Source: Hyphomicrobiales bacterium (GTDB taxonomy: Bacteria; Pseudomonadota; Alphaproteobacteria; Rhizobiales; JACESI01). From it: 64,000 bases of DNA. The DNA lies in the NCBI GenBank assembly GCA_013911885.1, contig JACESI010000001.1:124001-188000 (forward strand), given 5' to 3'. The notes beneath the pieces were generated by a model, which saw nothing but the letters and a program-made list of their open reading frames with translations, made no database searches and was not told where the DNA came from. Shown here piece by piece: positions 46,609 through 56,394 of this stretch. Made by a program: the position numbers and the translations under genes. How positions within the stretch are numbered: the first letter of the stretch is position 1; each line of letters opens with the position of its first letter.

Positions 46609-48396
46609 CTAGAACTGGTCGGCAGGCATCGCCATCATGGTCTCTGAGCCGGTCGAAATGCGCGCGAGGCGAACGCTCGTTTCCGGCATCATGCGCTCCA
46701 TGAAGAATTTGCCGGTGAGAAGCTTGTTGCGGTAGAACTGCTTTTCGGATTCGGCAAGTTTGTCGAGTGAAGCCTTTGCCATCTGCGCCCACATATAGCC
46801 AAGCGCGACCGTGCCGAAGAGATGCATGTAATCATGCGAACCGGCACCGGCATTGTCCGGGTTCACCATCGCGTTCTGCATGAACCACATGGTCGCCTGC
46901 TGAAGATCGCCAAGACCTTTCTTGAGCGGCGTGACATAAGGTTTCATTGCTTCGACGGAAGACTGTTCCTTCAGGAAGGCCTCGACTTCGCCGAAAAAGG
47001 CCATGATTGCCTTGCCGCCGTCTTTCGGCAGCTTGCGGCCAACGAGATCGAGCGCCTGCACGCCGTTTGCTCCCTCATAGATCATGGCAATGCGGGCATC
47101 GCGGACGAATTGCTCCATGCCCCATTCGGCAATATAGCCATGGCCGCCATACATCTGCTGGGCGGCGACCGCATTGTCGAAACCGACATCGGTCATCACG
47201 CCTTTAATGACAGGCGTCATGAGACCCATGAAATCATCGGCGCGGGCGCGCTCCTTGGCATCTTCGGCGCGGTGGGCGACATCCCCCTTGAGCGCGGTCC
47301 ACAGCACCAGCGCACGGGCGCTTTCGTTGAAGGCCTTGATCTGCATCAGCGTACGCCGGACATCGGGATGCACCATGATCGGATCGGCTTTCTGGTTCGG
47401 GAATTTGTCGCCCGTCAGCGCGCGGCCCTGAACCCGGTCATTCGCATAGATGACCGCATTCTGATAAGCGACATCCGATTGCGACAGACCCTGAATGCCG
47501 ACACCGAGGCGGGCTTCGTTCATCATCGTGAACATGGCGCGCAGGCCCTTGTCTTTCTCACCGATCAGATAACCCACCGCCTCGTCATAGTTCATGACAC
47601 AGGTCGAATTGCCGTGGATGCCCATTTTCTCTTCGATCGAACCGCAGGTCGCGGGATTGCGCGCGCCGAGCGAGCCGTCAGCATTGATCAGGAATTTCGG
47701 CACGATGAAGAGTGAAATACCTTTGACGCCCTCGGGTGATCCTTCGATACGGGCAAGAACGAGGTGGATGATATTCTCAGTGATGTCCTGTTCACCGGCG
47801 GAGATGAAGATTTTCTGGCCGGAAATCTTGAAACTGCCATCGGCCAGAGGCACGGCCTTTGTCTTGATGAGGCCGAGATCTGTGCCGCAATGCGGTTCGG
47901 TGAGGTTCATCGTGCCGGTCCATTTGCCGGCAATCATATTGGGCAGATAGCGCTGTTTCTGTTCATCATCGGCATGGACCTGGATCGCCGCAATAGCCCC
48001 CTGGGTGAGGCCGGGATACATGCCCCACGCCATGTTCGCAGCCGCGACATATTCGTTTGCCGCCGCATTGAGCGTATAGGGAAGACCCTGACCGCCATAG
48101 GTCGGGTCGCAGGCCATGCCCATCAGGCCGAGTTCGGCAAACTGGTGAAACGCTTCCCTGAAGCCCTTCGGCGTGCTGACGGAACCATCGGGATGGCGGG
48201 TGCAGCCCTCATGATCACCGATCTGGTTCAAAGGTTGCAGAACCTGCTCGCAGAACCGGCCGGTCTCTTGAAGGATCGCTTCCACCATGTCGGGGGTGAC
48301 TTCCTCGAACCCGGGCAGATTGTTGTAACGATCCATTTTGAGGACATCGTTCAAAATAAACAGGGTATCATCAACAGGCGCTTTATAGGTCGGCAT
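46609..48396 (-). CDS. fadE: acyl-CoA dehydrogenase
   Basis: 595-residue flavoprotein that introduces the first double bond in beta-oxidation. It has the [15 protein letters not shown] and [11 protein letters not shown] flavin segments, [32 protein letters not shown] with the catalytic Glu, and an extra C-terminal domain of about 130 residues seen in the long AcdB/DmdC-like subgroup. The symbol is by role; the sequence is not E. coli FadE-like in length. It is the first gene of the operon, with a 20 bp palindrome 71 bp upstream. Confidence 0.92.
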   Translation of the reverse strand: MPTYKAPVDDTLFILNDVLKMDRYNNLPGFEEVTPDMVEAILQETGRFCEQVLQPLNQIGDHEGCTRHPDGSVSTPKGFREAFHQFAELGLMGMACDPTYGGQGLPYTLNAAANEYVAAANMAWGMYPGLTQGAIAAIQVHADDEQKQRYLPNMIAGKWTGTMNLTEPHCGTDLGLIKTKAVPLADGSFKISGQKIFISAGEQDITENIIHLVLARIEGSPEGVKGISLFIVPKFLINADGSLGARNPATCGSIEEKMGIHGNSTCVMNYDEAVGYLIGEKDKGLRAMFTMMNEARLGVGIQGLSQSDVAYQNAVIYANDRVQGRALTGDKFPNQKADPIMVHPDVRRTLMQIKAFNESARALVLWTALKGDVAHRAEDAKERARADDFMGLMTPVIKGVMTDVGFDNAVAAQQMYGGHGYIAEWGMEQFVRDARIAMIYEGANGVQALDLVGRKLPKDGGKAIMAFFGEVEAFLKEQSSVEAMKPYVTPLKKGLGDLQQATMWFMQNAMVNPDNAGAGSHDYMHLFGTVALGYMWAQMAKASLDKLAESEKQFYRNKLLTGKFFMERMMPETSVRLARISTGSETMMAMPADQF

Positions 48397-48768
48397 CGTT
48401 TTCTCCCACAGGGTCGTTCATCAGGTCGTTTTGGCAACGAACAACTAAATATTGAATAGTTCAGCCTTACGCTTACGTAAGCGTAACTTGTGGCACGTCA
48501 TATAGGCGCAGGCGTCGAAGTGCAAGCCATGTGCAAATAGAAAACCTGAATTTTGCTGAAGCCATAGCCTCCTCCAAGCCATGAACCCTTTCCCGGCGAA
48601 GTGAGGCATACTTTTTGAATAAGGGGAAGGGTTTTGCTCAGAGTTGAACGATTTCGACCGCGTTCGGGGCAATTCGGCGCGGTCGCAAGGAAGTCACAAG
48701 GAAGTTGCAGGGAAAATGATCGGCGCGAGAGCCGGATTTCATGCCCGCATCGCAGGCACCTGAATCAT
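48397..48768. other. intergenic region between merR-like gene and fadE
   Basis: 372 bp without a gene. It holds the palindrome 48467-48486 and a near-perfect 11-bp duplication at 48684-48705 (CGCAAGGAAGT then CACAAGGAAGT). I see nothing else supported. Confidence 0.6.
48467..48486. promoter_or_regulatory. 20-bp perfect palindrome, probable MerR-type operator of fad operon
   Basis: TTACGCTTACGTAAGCGTAA is its own reverse complement. It lies 71 bp upstream of fadE. On the minus strand its inner TTACGT could serve as a -35, followed after 16 bp by TATTCA. A related site (49336-49355) lies upstream of the merR-like gene. Confidence 0.78.
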
Positions 48769-49158
48769 TCAGGCTGCGTTGGTGCGTTCTTCTTTCTGAT
48801 CGAGAAGGCCCTGCACGATATCTGCCGTACGCGTCAGCTCTTCGATCGCCTGCTCGACATCTTTTTTCTGCCGCTCAAGAAGGGCGATCTGCTCATTGAA
48901 CCGCTTGAGCGCCACTTTGAGTTGAGTCGACTGGCCGTCCTTGAGGTCATAGAGATCCAGCATATCCTTTATTTCCTTGAGGGAAAAACCAACGCGCTTG
49001 CCCATGAGGATGAGTTTCAACCGTGCGCGGTCACGCCTGCTGTAGATCCGGGTCACGCCGTCGCGACGCGGATTTACGAGGTTCTTATCCTCGTAAAACC
49101 GCAAGGTGCGCAGACTGACGCCAAATTCTTTGGCGAGATCGCCAATCGTGAAGGCCAT
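48769..49158 (-). CDS. MerR-family regulator of the fad region
   Basis: 129-residue regulator. A winged HTH MAFTIGDLAKEFGVSLRTLRFYEDKNLV leads into a long coiled coil (STQLKVALKRFNEQIALLERQKKDVEQAIEEL). No metal-binding cysteines are present, so it is not a metal sensor. It is of the kind that controls fatty acid or branched-chain acid breakdown (LiuR-like), and it sits just upstream of fadE on the same strand. An acyl-CoA effector is inferred. Confidence 0.88.
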   Translation of the reverse strand: MAFTIGDLAKEFGVSLRTLRFYEDKNLVNPRRDGVTRIYSRRDRARLKLILMGKRVGFSLKEIKDMLDLYDLKDGQSTQLKVALKRFNEQIALLERQKKDVEQAIEELTRTADIVQGLLDQKEERTNAA

Positions 49159-49335
49159 GATGTGTCTCCATTCCCGATCTGCTCGGGTCTAATGATTTTT
49201 ATAGGATAAAAACGGTGTTGCATTCGAAATTTGACAATTATGCCCGAATGAACAAATTTTCGTGAACCTGTTTCGGCCACTTCATCAAGCGCTTCATCGG
49301 CTCGTCAGCGTGAGCGTGCTTCCTTACTTCAAGAT

Positions 49336-49355
49336 TACGTTTACGTAAAGTGAGC
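49336..49355. promoter_or_regulatory. second MerR-type operator-like site
   Basis: TTACGTTTACGTAAAGTGAG shares TTACG-TTACGTAA with the palindrome before fadE; its core TTTACGTAAA is symmetric. It lies 177 bp from the merR-like start and may serve autoregulation. Confidence 0.6.
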
Positions 49356-49519
49356 GTGCGCTAATCTTTGGGACTACGTCTTTAGTCGCATAAGCAACAG
49401 ATGACCCAATCGTGGCAGAAATACCCTGTCTGCCAGCGTTCTGAGCATTTGTTAACCAAGCATTTACCACGTTTGAAGAAAGATAGAGAGGAAACATCGC
49501 TCTTTCGGGGCGATTCGCA

Positions 49520-49539
49520 TGTTGCATTGCAATGCAACA
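49520..49539. promoter_or_regulatory. 20-bp perfect palindrome before the podJ-like gene
   Basis: TGTTGCATTGCAATGCAACA is its own reverse complement, ending 26 bp before GTG 49566. It may be an operator or an mRNA leader hairpin. It has no sequence relation to the fad-type sites. Confidence 0.65.
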
Positions 49540-49565
49540 GTGGCCGCAAGGTCCAGGAGATCAGG

Positions 49566-52500
49566 GTGAGAGACAGGCACGCTTCGCTTTACCAGACCGC
49601 AGACGACGTGGCGGCCAAAGATCTCGAGCGCCGGGCGGAAGAAGCGGCACGTCTTTCCGGCAAGAGCGTCGAGGAATGGCTGCACGACCTCATCCTCGAG
49701 CAGAGTGCTGCGACCGCACAGTTCAGCCACCGACCGATGCAGGACAGCTCAGATCGCACCGAAAAGGCGACCCGCGACGCCGTATTGTCGAGCCTTGCGA
49801 GCCGCGTACGCGCCCTTGAGGCCAACCTGAATACCGGCGCCGGCACAGCAAGCCCGCACACCGGAATGCAAGCCGTCGTTGATATGGATCGCGTCCCGGC
49901 TCGCAATCATGATGAGGATGCCCGTATTCTCATCGAGGGCATTCGAGCCCGGGCCCAGAAAAACCAGCATAATCCCGCAAGCGTTTCTGCACCGGCCGCC
50001 GCCGCAACCGTTGCTGCCAGTGAAGGCGACCTCCATGCCATGCTGGATGCGATTTCCCGCCTCGAAGAACAACTTGCCGCCCGCCGCCCGCTGCCGACAA
50101 AAACGCAGCCAGTAAAAGCGTCGCCATCAGAACAAGAGCAAAAACCCATGGCTGATCCCCGCACCGCTGCCCGTTTCGCCGAACTGGAAGACCAGCTCTA
50201 CAGTCTCGAAACGGAAATCAGAAACCGTGTCCGAGATGTGGCACGCACAGGGCCGGACGCAGCCAAGCCCGCGCCACGCCGCGCAGAGCCCCCCAGTCAG
50301 GCTGGCGCACCGGGGCGCCGCGCCCTTCATCAGGCAATGGAAACCATTGCCGGACGCAGTGAAGCTGGGCGAAGCGCTGCCGGGCCTGTATATGCCCCGC
50401 GCGTGCGTCCCTTGCGGGCGGATGTGGGGCGCCGTGAGACGGATGGCCAATATGCGACATTGATTCAAAAGATCGATGCACTTCAGAGCCAAACGCCGGA
50501 TATCACGGCCATCGAGCGGCTCAAGGCGGAATTTGCCGATTTGCGCCGGAATATAGAATCGAGCCTTGCTTCCGTTTCCGCGAAAAGCAACAGCGGGGCG
50601 GTTCTGTCGGAAATTCAGCGTCTGCGAAGCACAGTAAGCGACAGCGCAGCCGAGGTCGCCGCGCGCACCGATCATTCGGTCATGCTCGCGGAAATCCAGC
50701 GTCTGCGCGAGAGTGTCGGCCAGATGCAGGTGAGCCTTGTCGGCGCGTTGGATGAGCGCAAGCTTGACGCGCTTGAGGTTGATATCAACCGCATCGCCGA
50801 ATTCCTGCTGAAATCGCCCGATCTCAGCGACCTGCCCGATCAGGCGGATTCGATGGCGCTTGAAATCAGGCGCATCTCCGATGGCCTTCTCGCCATGGGG
50901 GCCCGCAACGATGTCAGCACCCGCGAAGCCGGTGAGCGCGTCGCCAATCGCCTCGAGCAGGCTCTCGAAATCCTGCGTCAGGATATTCTGGGCGCCCTCA
51001 GCAATCCGCAACAGGATGCAGCGTCGGTTTCCGCCATCGCATCCGAACTTGCAAACCGGCTTTCCGGTTTGCACGAGCATATTGATCGCACGGACCGCAA
51101 TCTGTCGGGGCAATTCGCGGATTTACATCACAAGATGGCGAACCTTCAGTCCGGCGCACGGGCTGTGCTTTTGCCGGAACTTGAGCGGCTGGCGAATGAT
51201 CTCCACGCCAGTAACGAAAAAGCCGAATCGAGCCTTCGCAAAAACAGCATCGAGATGACCGACCAGATCCAGGGCAAGCTGGACATGGTGCATGAAAATC
51301 TCGTGGCACACCTTCGTGGCAATAACGACGACAAAAAGATTGCCACCTCCATGGACAGCGCTCTGCGCACCCATATGAGCGGTCTGAGCGATCAGCTCAG
51401 TGGGGCTGTCACCATTCTGTCGAAAAAGGTCGAGAGCGTCGAACATCGCGTGACGAGCGCTGCCGAGCGGCTCGAAGCGCTCGGCAACGCGCGCGGCAGC
51501 ATGCCCCCGATCGGCGAGCGCATGGATGAAATCGAGGATCGCCTGATCAAGGCAGCACTTCGCCTAGAGGCCGCAAGCGTTGAATCAGCCCGCATGCAGG
51601 GCGATCTTCCCGCGGCGCTGCTCGCAGGCACCCCCGACACAGTGACAACAGCGGGCCTCAGCCGCGAACTCAGTGCTCTCGAAACCCGCCTCAATGACAG
51701 TTTGCGCTTGGTCGCGACGCAGCCGTCTATGCCAACGGAAGTCCTCACCGCGGATGATCTGAAATACGAGCTTTCCGGTCTCGCCGATCAGATCCGCCAT
51801 CAGCTTCAGAGCCAGCCAGCACCGAATGTCAGCTTCGACGCTCGCAGCATCGAAGGGGCCTTCAGCGGTTTCGCCAACCAGTTAAGCCAGAGTCTGACCT
51901 CCGAACGTCACGAACTCATAAGCCACATCGACCGGGCAATAGCCCGTCTCGAAAGCATGGCCGAACAACAGCGCGTGGAGATGGGCGAGATGGTGCGCCA
52001 GTCAACCGAGGAACGCGCGCGCCAGACCAAGGATTATCTGGGGCAGGACAACATCACCAAACATGCGCTTGCAAGCAAATTGAAAGACGGCCCAGAGGAG
52101 CTTGCAAGTGAAGTGACGTCGGCTGCCGCCGTATCGGATCGGACGCCGCATCAGCCGAAGGTGACGGCAAAGGAAGATTTGAAACCGCAACCCTTTGTCC
52201 CGTCATTCGACGTATCCGGTGAGGACGATCAATCCGAAGACGACGTTCTTGAGATTTCTGAATTGGCGGCGGAATCGGAAAATGAACAAGCCGCCATTTT
52301 CAAACGGATGCGCGATCATGTGAAAGCGCGCGATCAGGAACAGGCTCCCTTGAAGCCCGGCGAGGATGATATTCCTCTTTCTCCCGGCGCCGGACGGCCG
52401 CTCCTTGATCAGATTACAGAGATTGACCGTGGTGCGCCGCCAGCAGGCGCCAGAAACGCGGAAGCCGACCGGCAAGCCATTCAGATATCTCAGACGGCCT

Positions 52501-54320
52501 CCACCGCGCAGACCGCTCGCGCGGCAAAGGTGCGCCAGGCCGCGGAAGAGGTTGAAGGCGCCGACTATCCGCAAAAATCCAAGGTCGATTTTATCGCGGC
52601 CGCACGCCGCGCGGCGCAGGCCGCCGCCCGTGAGGAAAGTGGTTTTGTCTCGAATGACGAGGAAACGAAAAGCCGTTTAAGCCTCTCCTCTCTGCGTGAG
52701 CGTATCAGTTCCGTCGCCAGACTAGGCAAGCTCAAGCAAAAGGGCGACGCACGCGGGGCCGAAATGAGCCGTGAAACGGGCTCGGACGACACAGCGCTTG
52801 AACTGCAAGAGCCCGTTTCGGCCGACTCCAAAGCCGCAACTGTTGAATTGTCTGCCAAAGATATTCCATCAATCGATGCGGCAACCGACCCGGTTCAGTC
52901 CTTCATGCCCGAGGCTGATGCCGCTTCTGCGGGCACTCGCGGCAGTGACATGCGGCGGAAAATCCTGACGGCGAGCCTTGTCGCTTGCCTTATCGGCGCT
53001 GGCTATATCTTCCTCAAAGCGCCGGTCGAGACCCTGTTGAGCGGACTGAGCGAGCATGATGCACCGATCGTGATCGAGGCCCCCAGGATCGTTCCCTCCA
53101 TTGCGCCAAATACGGCCAGAAACAACTCGGATTCGACCCTCAGTGAAGGCACCGCCTCAGAGACGACCACTGAAAACGCCGCGAGCCGCATCAGCGATCC
53201 GTCTGCGGTAACAGATTCTGCGGTAACCGATAATGACGCCGAAGTTCCTGAGGGTAACGCCGCCAAAGGCCAGATCGCCGATCCGGATAATCTCTCGCCG
53301 GCCGATGATGTCGCTTCTCTTGGCGCCGAAACCCCTGCGATTGATTATTCAACCACGGAGTCGATTTCGCCTTCTGCTGTCAGTGATCCGAAAAATACGG
53401 CCAGCTTGATCAATCCAATCCTTGCCAAGGGTTTTGAGAATCTGCCGTCGAAAGGTGTTTCGGAAAAACTGCGCGCCGCGCTCCTTGCGGAAGACACAGA
53501 GGCCTATATCGAGGTTGCGCGCCGTTTTGGCGAGGGCGACATTTTCCCGCGCGATCTTTCGCGCGCCGCTTTCTGGTATGAGCAGGCTGCGGAAAACGGC
53601 AGTGCTGTCGCCCAGTTCCGTCTCGCCACCCTCTATGAGGAAGGCATCGGCCTTGCGAAGGATTCGGCGACAGCACGGCGCTGGTATGAAAAAGCCGCCG
53701 CGAGCGGCAATGCGCGCGCGATGCACAATCTTGCGGTTCTCTATACGGAAGGCGTTTTTGGCGACGCGAATTTCAAAGAAGCCTTCAACTGGTTTGAAAA
53801 GGCGGCCGCTTATGGTGTCAAGGACAGCCAGTTCAATCTCGGCATCCTCTATGTTCGCGGTCTCGGCGTCGAGGCCAGTCTGCCTCAGGCTTATAAATGG
53901 TTCGATATTGTCGCCCGTGGCGGTGATGTTGATGCGGGTGAGAAACGTGATCAGGTCGCGCAGGCCCTGAACCCGGAGCAACTCGACGCGATCAAGAAGG
54001 AAAGCGCTGCCTGGAGAAAAACCGCGTGGGACGAGGCCGCCAATATTCTGTCGACCAAGCCGGATTTCTGGCAGGACGGAACGGAAATTCGGTCACCTGT
54101 GGCGATCAAGGAGCAGATTTCCGGACCTTCCGCCTCCGCTCTGGTCAAGGAAGCACAGGGCCTTCTCAATACGCTCGGCTTCAATGCCGGTGAACCGGAC
54201 GGGCTGATCGGTAACAAGACGCGCGAAGCGGTTCGCTCCTTTGAATATGAGATTGGTCTGCCGCAGACCGGTAAGATCAGCGAGAAGCTTGTGGAGATCA
54301 TGAAGTCTCGGAAAGGTTGA
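49566..54320 (+). CDS. podJ: PodJ-like polar organiser with Sel1 repeats and peptidoglycan-binding domain
   Basis: 1584-residue protein. The cytoplasmic part (1-1128) begins with a KDLERRAEEAARLSGKSVEEWLHDL helix and is mostly coiled coil with disordered acidic stretches. One transmembrane helix lies near 1132-1150 (ILTASLVACLIGAGYIFL). The periplasmic part has about four Sel1 repeats (about 1305-1450, e.g. AAFWYEQAAENGSAVAQFRLATLYEEG) and a C-terminal PG_binding_1 domain (GLLNTLGFNAGEPDGLIGNKT). This is the PodJ plan for pole identity. GTG 49566 has AGGAG 6 bases upstream; ATG 49401 lacks one. Confidence 0.85.
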   Translation: MRDRHASLYQTADDVAAKDLERRAEEAARLSGKSVEEWLHDLILEQSAATAQFSHRPMQDSSDRTEKATRDAVLSSLASRVRALEANLNTGAGTASPHTGMQAVVDMDRVPARNHDEDARILIEGIRARAQKNQHNPASVSAPAAAATVAASEGDLHAMLDAISRLEEQLAARRPLPTKTQPVKASPSEQEQKPMADPRTAARFAELEDQLYSLETEIRNRVRDVARTGPDAAKPAPRRAEPPSQAGAPGRRALHQAMETIAGRSEAGRSAAGPVYAPRVRPLRADVGRRETDGQYATLIQKIDALQSQTPDITAIERLKAEFADLRRNIESSLASVSAKSNSGAVLSEIQRLRSTVSDSAAEVAARTDHSVMLAEIQRLRESVGQMQVSLVGALDERKLDALEVDINRIAEFLLKSPDLSDLPDQADSMALEIRRISDGLLAMGARNDVSTREAGERVANRLEQALEILRQDILGALSNPQQDAASVSAIASELANRLSGLHEHIDRTDRNLSGQFADLHHKMANLQSGARAVLLPELERLANDLHASNEKAESSLRKNSIEMTDQIQGKLDMVHENLVAHLRGNNDDKKIATSMDSALRTHMSGLSDQLSGAVTILSKKVESVEHRVTSAAERLEALGNARGSMPPIGERMDEIEDRLIKAALRLEAASVESARMQGDLPAALLAGTPDTVTTAGLSRELSALETRLNDSLRLVATQPSMPTEVLTADDLKYELSGLADQIRHQLQSQPAPNVSFDARSIEGAFSGFANQLSQSLTSERHELISHIDRAIARLESMAEQQRVEMGEMVRQSTEERARQTKDYLGQDNITKHALASKLKDGPEELASEVTSAAAVSDRTPHQPKVTAKEDLKPQPFVPSFDVSGEDDQSEDDVLEISELAAESENEQAAIFKRMRDHVKARDQEQAPLKPGEDDIPLSPGAGRPLLDQITEIDRGAPPAGARNAEADRQAIQISQTASTAQTARAAKVRQAAEEVEGADYPQKSKVDFIAAARRAAQAAAREESGFVSNDEETKSRLSLSSLRERISSVARLGKLKQKGDARGAEMSRETGSDDTALELQEPVSADSKAATVELSAKDIPSIDAATDPVQSFMPEADAASAGTRGSDMRRKILTASLVACLIGAGYIFLKAPVETLLSGLSEHDAPIVIEAPRIVPSIAPNTARNNSDSTLSEGTASETTTENAASRISDPSAVTDSAVTDNDAEVPEGNAAKGQIADPDNLSPADDVASLGAETPAIDYSTTESISPSAVSDPKNTASLINPILAKGFENLPSKGVSEKLRAALLAEDTEAYIEVARRFGEGDIFPRDLSRAAFWYEQAAENGSAVAQFRLATLYEEGIGLAKDSATARRWYEKAAASGNARAMHNLAVLYTEGVFGDANFKEAFNWFEKAAAYGVKDSQFNLGILYVRGLGVEASLPQAYKWFDIVARGGDVDAGEKRDQVAQALNPEQLDAIKKESAAWRKTAWDEAANILSTKPDFWQDGTEIRSPVAIKEQISGPSASALVKEAQGLLNTLGFNAGEPDGLIGNKTREAVRSFEYEIGLPQTGKISEKLVEIMKSRKG

Positions 54321-54502
54321 GCGGGGCCGCGAACCTGGTCTCATTTTTCAACACGGGGCAAATACGATCCAGGTTCATTGATTTCCTTTGCCAAAGCTCT
54401 GGCAAGGGCACCCTCGGATATTGACTTGACTCCGTGGCGGGTCTTTAACGAGCCATAGTCGGCGCGTCGGATCATCCCCGTGCGGCCAAGAAGTTGCTGC
54501 TC

Positions 54503-55435
54503 ATGTTCCTCTATTTGCCCATTGCTGAGATCCCGGTAAATGTCCTTTTGTTTTTGGGCATGGGGGCCGCTGTTGGGTTTCTTTCAGGCATGTTCGGGGT
54601 TGGCGGCGGGTTTCTGATGACCCCGTTGCTGATTTTCACCGGCATTCCGCCTGCAGTTGCGGTTGCAACGGGCGCCAATCAGATCGTCGGCACGTCCTTT
54701 GCCGGTGCCCGTGTCCACCTGAAGCGCAAGACGATCGACTTCAAGCTTGGAACCCTGCTGCTCGTTGGCGGGATAATCGGGTCTTCAATCGGCATTCTGC
54801 TTTTCAGTTATCTGCGTTCCCTCGGCCAGCTCGATCTCATCATATCCCTGTCTTATGTCGGCTTTCTCGGCGTAATCGGCACTTTGATGCTTTATGAGAG
54901 CATCGGCTTCATGTTGCGCTCGGCAAATGCGGTGAAATCCGGGCGGCAGAGCACCGGCAGGGTTGCGCATCACAACTGGATTCATGGCCTGCCGTTCAAG
55001 ATGCGCTTCAAACGTTCGAAGCTCTATATCAGCGCGATCCCGGTTCTGGGCATTGGCGCGCTCGTCGGCATTCTGGCTGCGATCATGGGGGTTGGCGGCG
55101 GTTTCATCATGGTGCCTGCGATGATCTATCTTCTGCGCGTACCGACCAATGTCGTGATCGGCACATCGCTGTACCAGATCCTGTTCGTGACCATCTACAC
55201 GACCATTGTGCAGGCGGGTGTCAATCACACAGTGGATGTGACGCTTGCCTTCATCCTCATGGTGGGTGGCGTGATCGGCGCGCAATATGGCGCGCGGGCG
55301 GGTCAGCGCCTCAAGGGCGAGCAATTGCGCGCGCTTCTGGCCCTGATGGTGATCGGGGTATCCGCGCGTCTCGCCTATGAGCTGATTGCAACGCCGAGTG
55401 AGTATTATTCAATCGCCTTCAGTGGATTGCGCTGA
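54503..55435 (+). CDS. TauE/SafE (TSUP) family permease
   Basis: 310-residue inner-membrane protein with about eight transmembrane helices in two halves. Each half carries the family motif: GFLSGMFGVGGGFLMTPLL near residue 25 and GILAAIMGVGGGFIMVPAM near 190. TSUP proteins move sulfite, sulfoacetate or other anions; the substrate here is unknown. ATG 54503 is chosen over TTG 54494. Its stop overlaps the next start (TGATG), so the two genes are coupled. Confidence 0.93.
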   Translation: MFLYLPIAEIPVNVLLFLGMGAAVGFLSGMFGVGGGFLMTPLLIFTGIPPAVAVATGANQIVGTSFAGARVHLKRKTIDFKLGTLLLVGGIIGSSIGILLFSYLRSLGQLDLIISLSYVGFLGVIGTLMLYESIGFMLRSANAVKSGRQSTGRVAHHNWIHGLPFKMRFKRSKLYISAIPVLGIGALVGILAAIMGVGGGFIMVPAMIYLLRVPTNVVIGTSLYQILFVTIYTTIVQAGVNHTVDVTLAFILMVGGVIGAQYGARAGQRLKGEQLRALLALMVIGVSARLAYELIATPSEYYSIAFSGLR

Positions 55436-56244
55436 TGCGGGTACACCCAACCAGCACGATGCGAAATGCCGCCACGCTCTTGAGCCTGATTGTGCTATCA
55501 GTCTTCCTGTGGCGGCCAGCCGCGGCGGAAGAACTCGTGACCGGCGTGTCCCATGAGACGATTTCCATCACTTCGGATTTCACCGGCTTCGAGCTTGTGG
55601 TTTTCGGTACGATCAACAACATCCAGAAAGCCACGGCCCCGGACGATCAAGCGACCATGGGCCGCTACAACATCATGGTGCTCATCGAGGGGCCGAAAGT
55701 GGCCAAGGTGATCCGCCGCAAAGAGCGCATTGCCGGAATCTGGGTCAACCGGCACAGCGCTGAATTCAACCGCGTCCCAGTTTCCTACCTCCTGATGACA
55801 TCCACACATCCTGACGATCCGGTTTTCGATGAAGTCAAGAAACTCCTCAAAATAGGCCTGAAGGACGCCCCCTTTGGACGTGCCGACGAGGCACGGCAGG
55901 AAGAAAGCGTTGATGAATTTCGCGATGCCGTCCTGCGGATTAAGATGAAGGAGGGTTTGTATCGTGAATCTGGCGGCGTCCAGTTTCTCGGTGACAACCT
56001 TTTCCTTGCGAAGTTCGACATTCCCGCCCTGGTCCCGATCGGCGCACATACGGTGCGCAGCGTTCTTCTTCTGGACGGCAAGCTGATTTCCGAGGCGAGC
56101 CACACAGTGGTCATCCGCAAGCGCGGCTTTGAACAGCTGATTTTCGATCTCTCGCGCAACAGGAGCTATCTTTATGGCGTATTCTCCGTACTCATCGCGA
56201 TCCTGACCGGCTGGTTATCGGTGCTGATCCTTCGGAATGACTGA
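55435..56244 (+). CDS. TIGR02186 family exported membrane protein
   Basis: 269-residue protein. The signal peptide ends near PAAAEE (about residue 31). A periplasmic beta-rich domain follows (ETISITSDFTGFELVVFGTINN), and a single C-terminal transmembrane helix YLYGVFSVLIAILTGWLSVLI ends the protein. This matches TIGR02186, a family limited to alphaproteobacteria and typically found next to a TSUP permease, as here. Function unknown; it is probably a partner of the permease. Confidence 0.9.
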   Translation: MRVHPTSTMRNAATLLSLIVLSVFLWRPAAAEELVTGVSHETISITSDFTGFELVVFGTINNIQKATAPDDQATMGRYNIMVLIEGPKVAKVIRRKERIAGIWVNRHSAEFNRVPVSYLLMTSTHPDDPVFDEVKKLLKIGLKDAPFGRADEARQEESVDEFRDAVLRIKMKEGLYRESGGVQFLGDNLFLAKFDIPALVPIGAHTVRSVLLLDGKLISEASHTVVIRKRGFEQLIFDLSRNRSYLYGVFSVLIAILTGWLSVLILRND

Positions 56245-56394
56245 GGGAGCGCGCTCTCATTCCGTCTTCCCGCAATCGGATGCCTGCTGGCAAAGGGCGG
56301 CGTGCAGGACAAATTGAGTGAATAGCGGAAGTCTCAATGATTCATTTACCATAAGGCGTCATACTGTCCCGTGAAACACCACGGTGAAACGGAT

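Larger units (their letters stand above)
49159..49565. other. divergent intergenic region, merR-like / podJ-like
   Basis: 407 bp without a gene. It holds the second fad-type site (49336-49355), flanked by direct copies of GTGAGCGTGC at 49310-49319 and 49351-49360, a CtrA-like TTAA-N7-TTTAC (49452-49467), and a perfect 20-bp palindrome (49520-49539) just before the podJ-like start. Confidence 0.65.
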
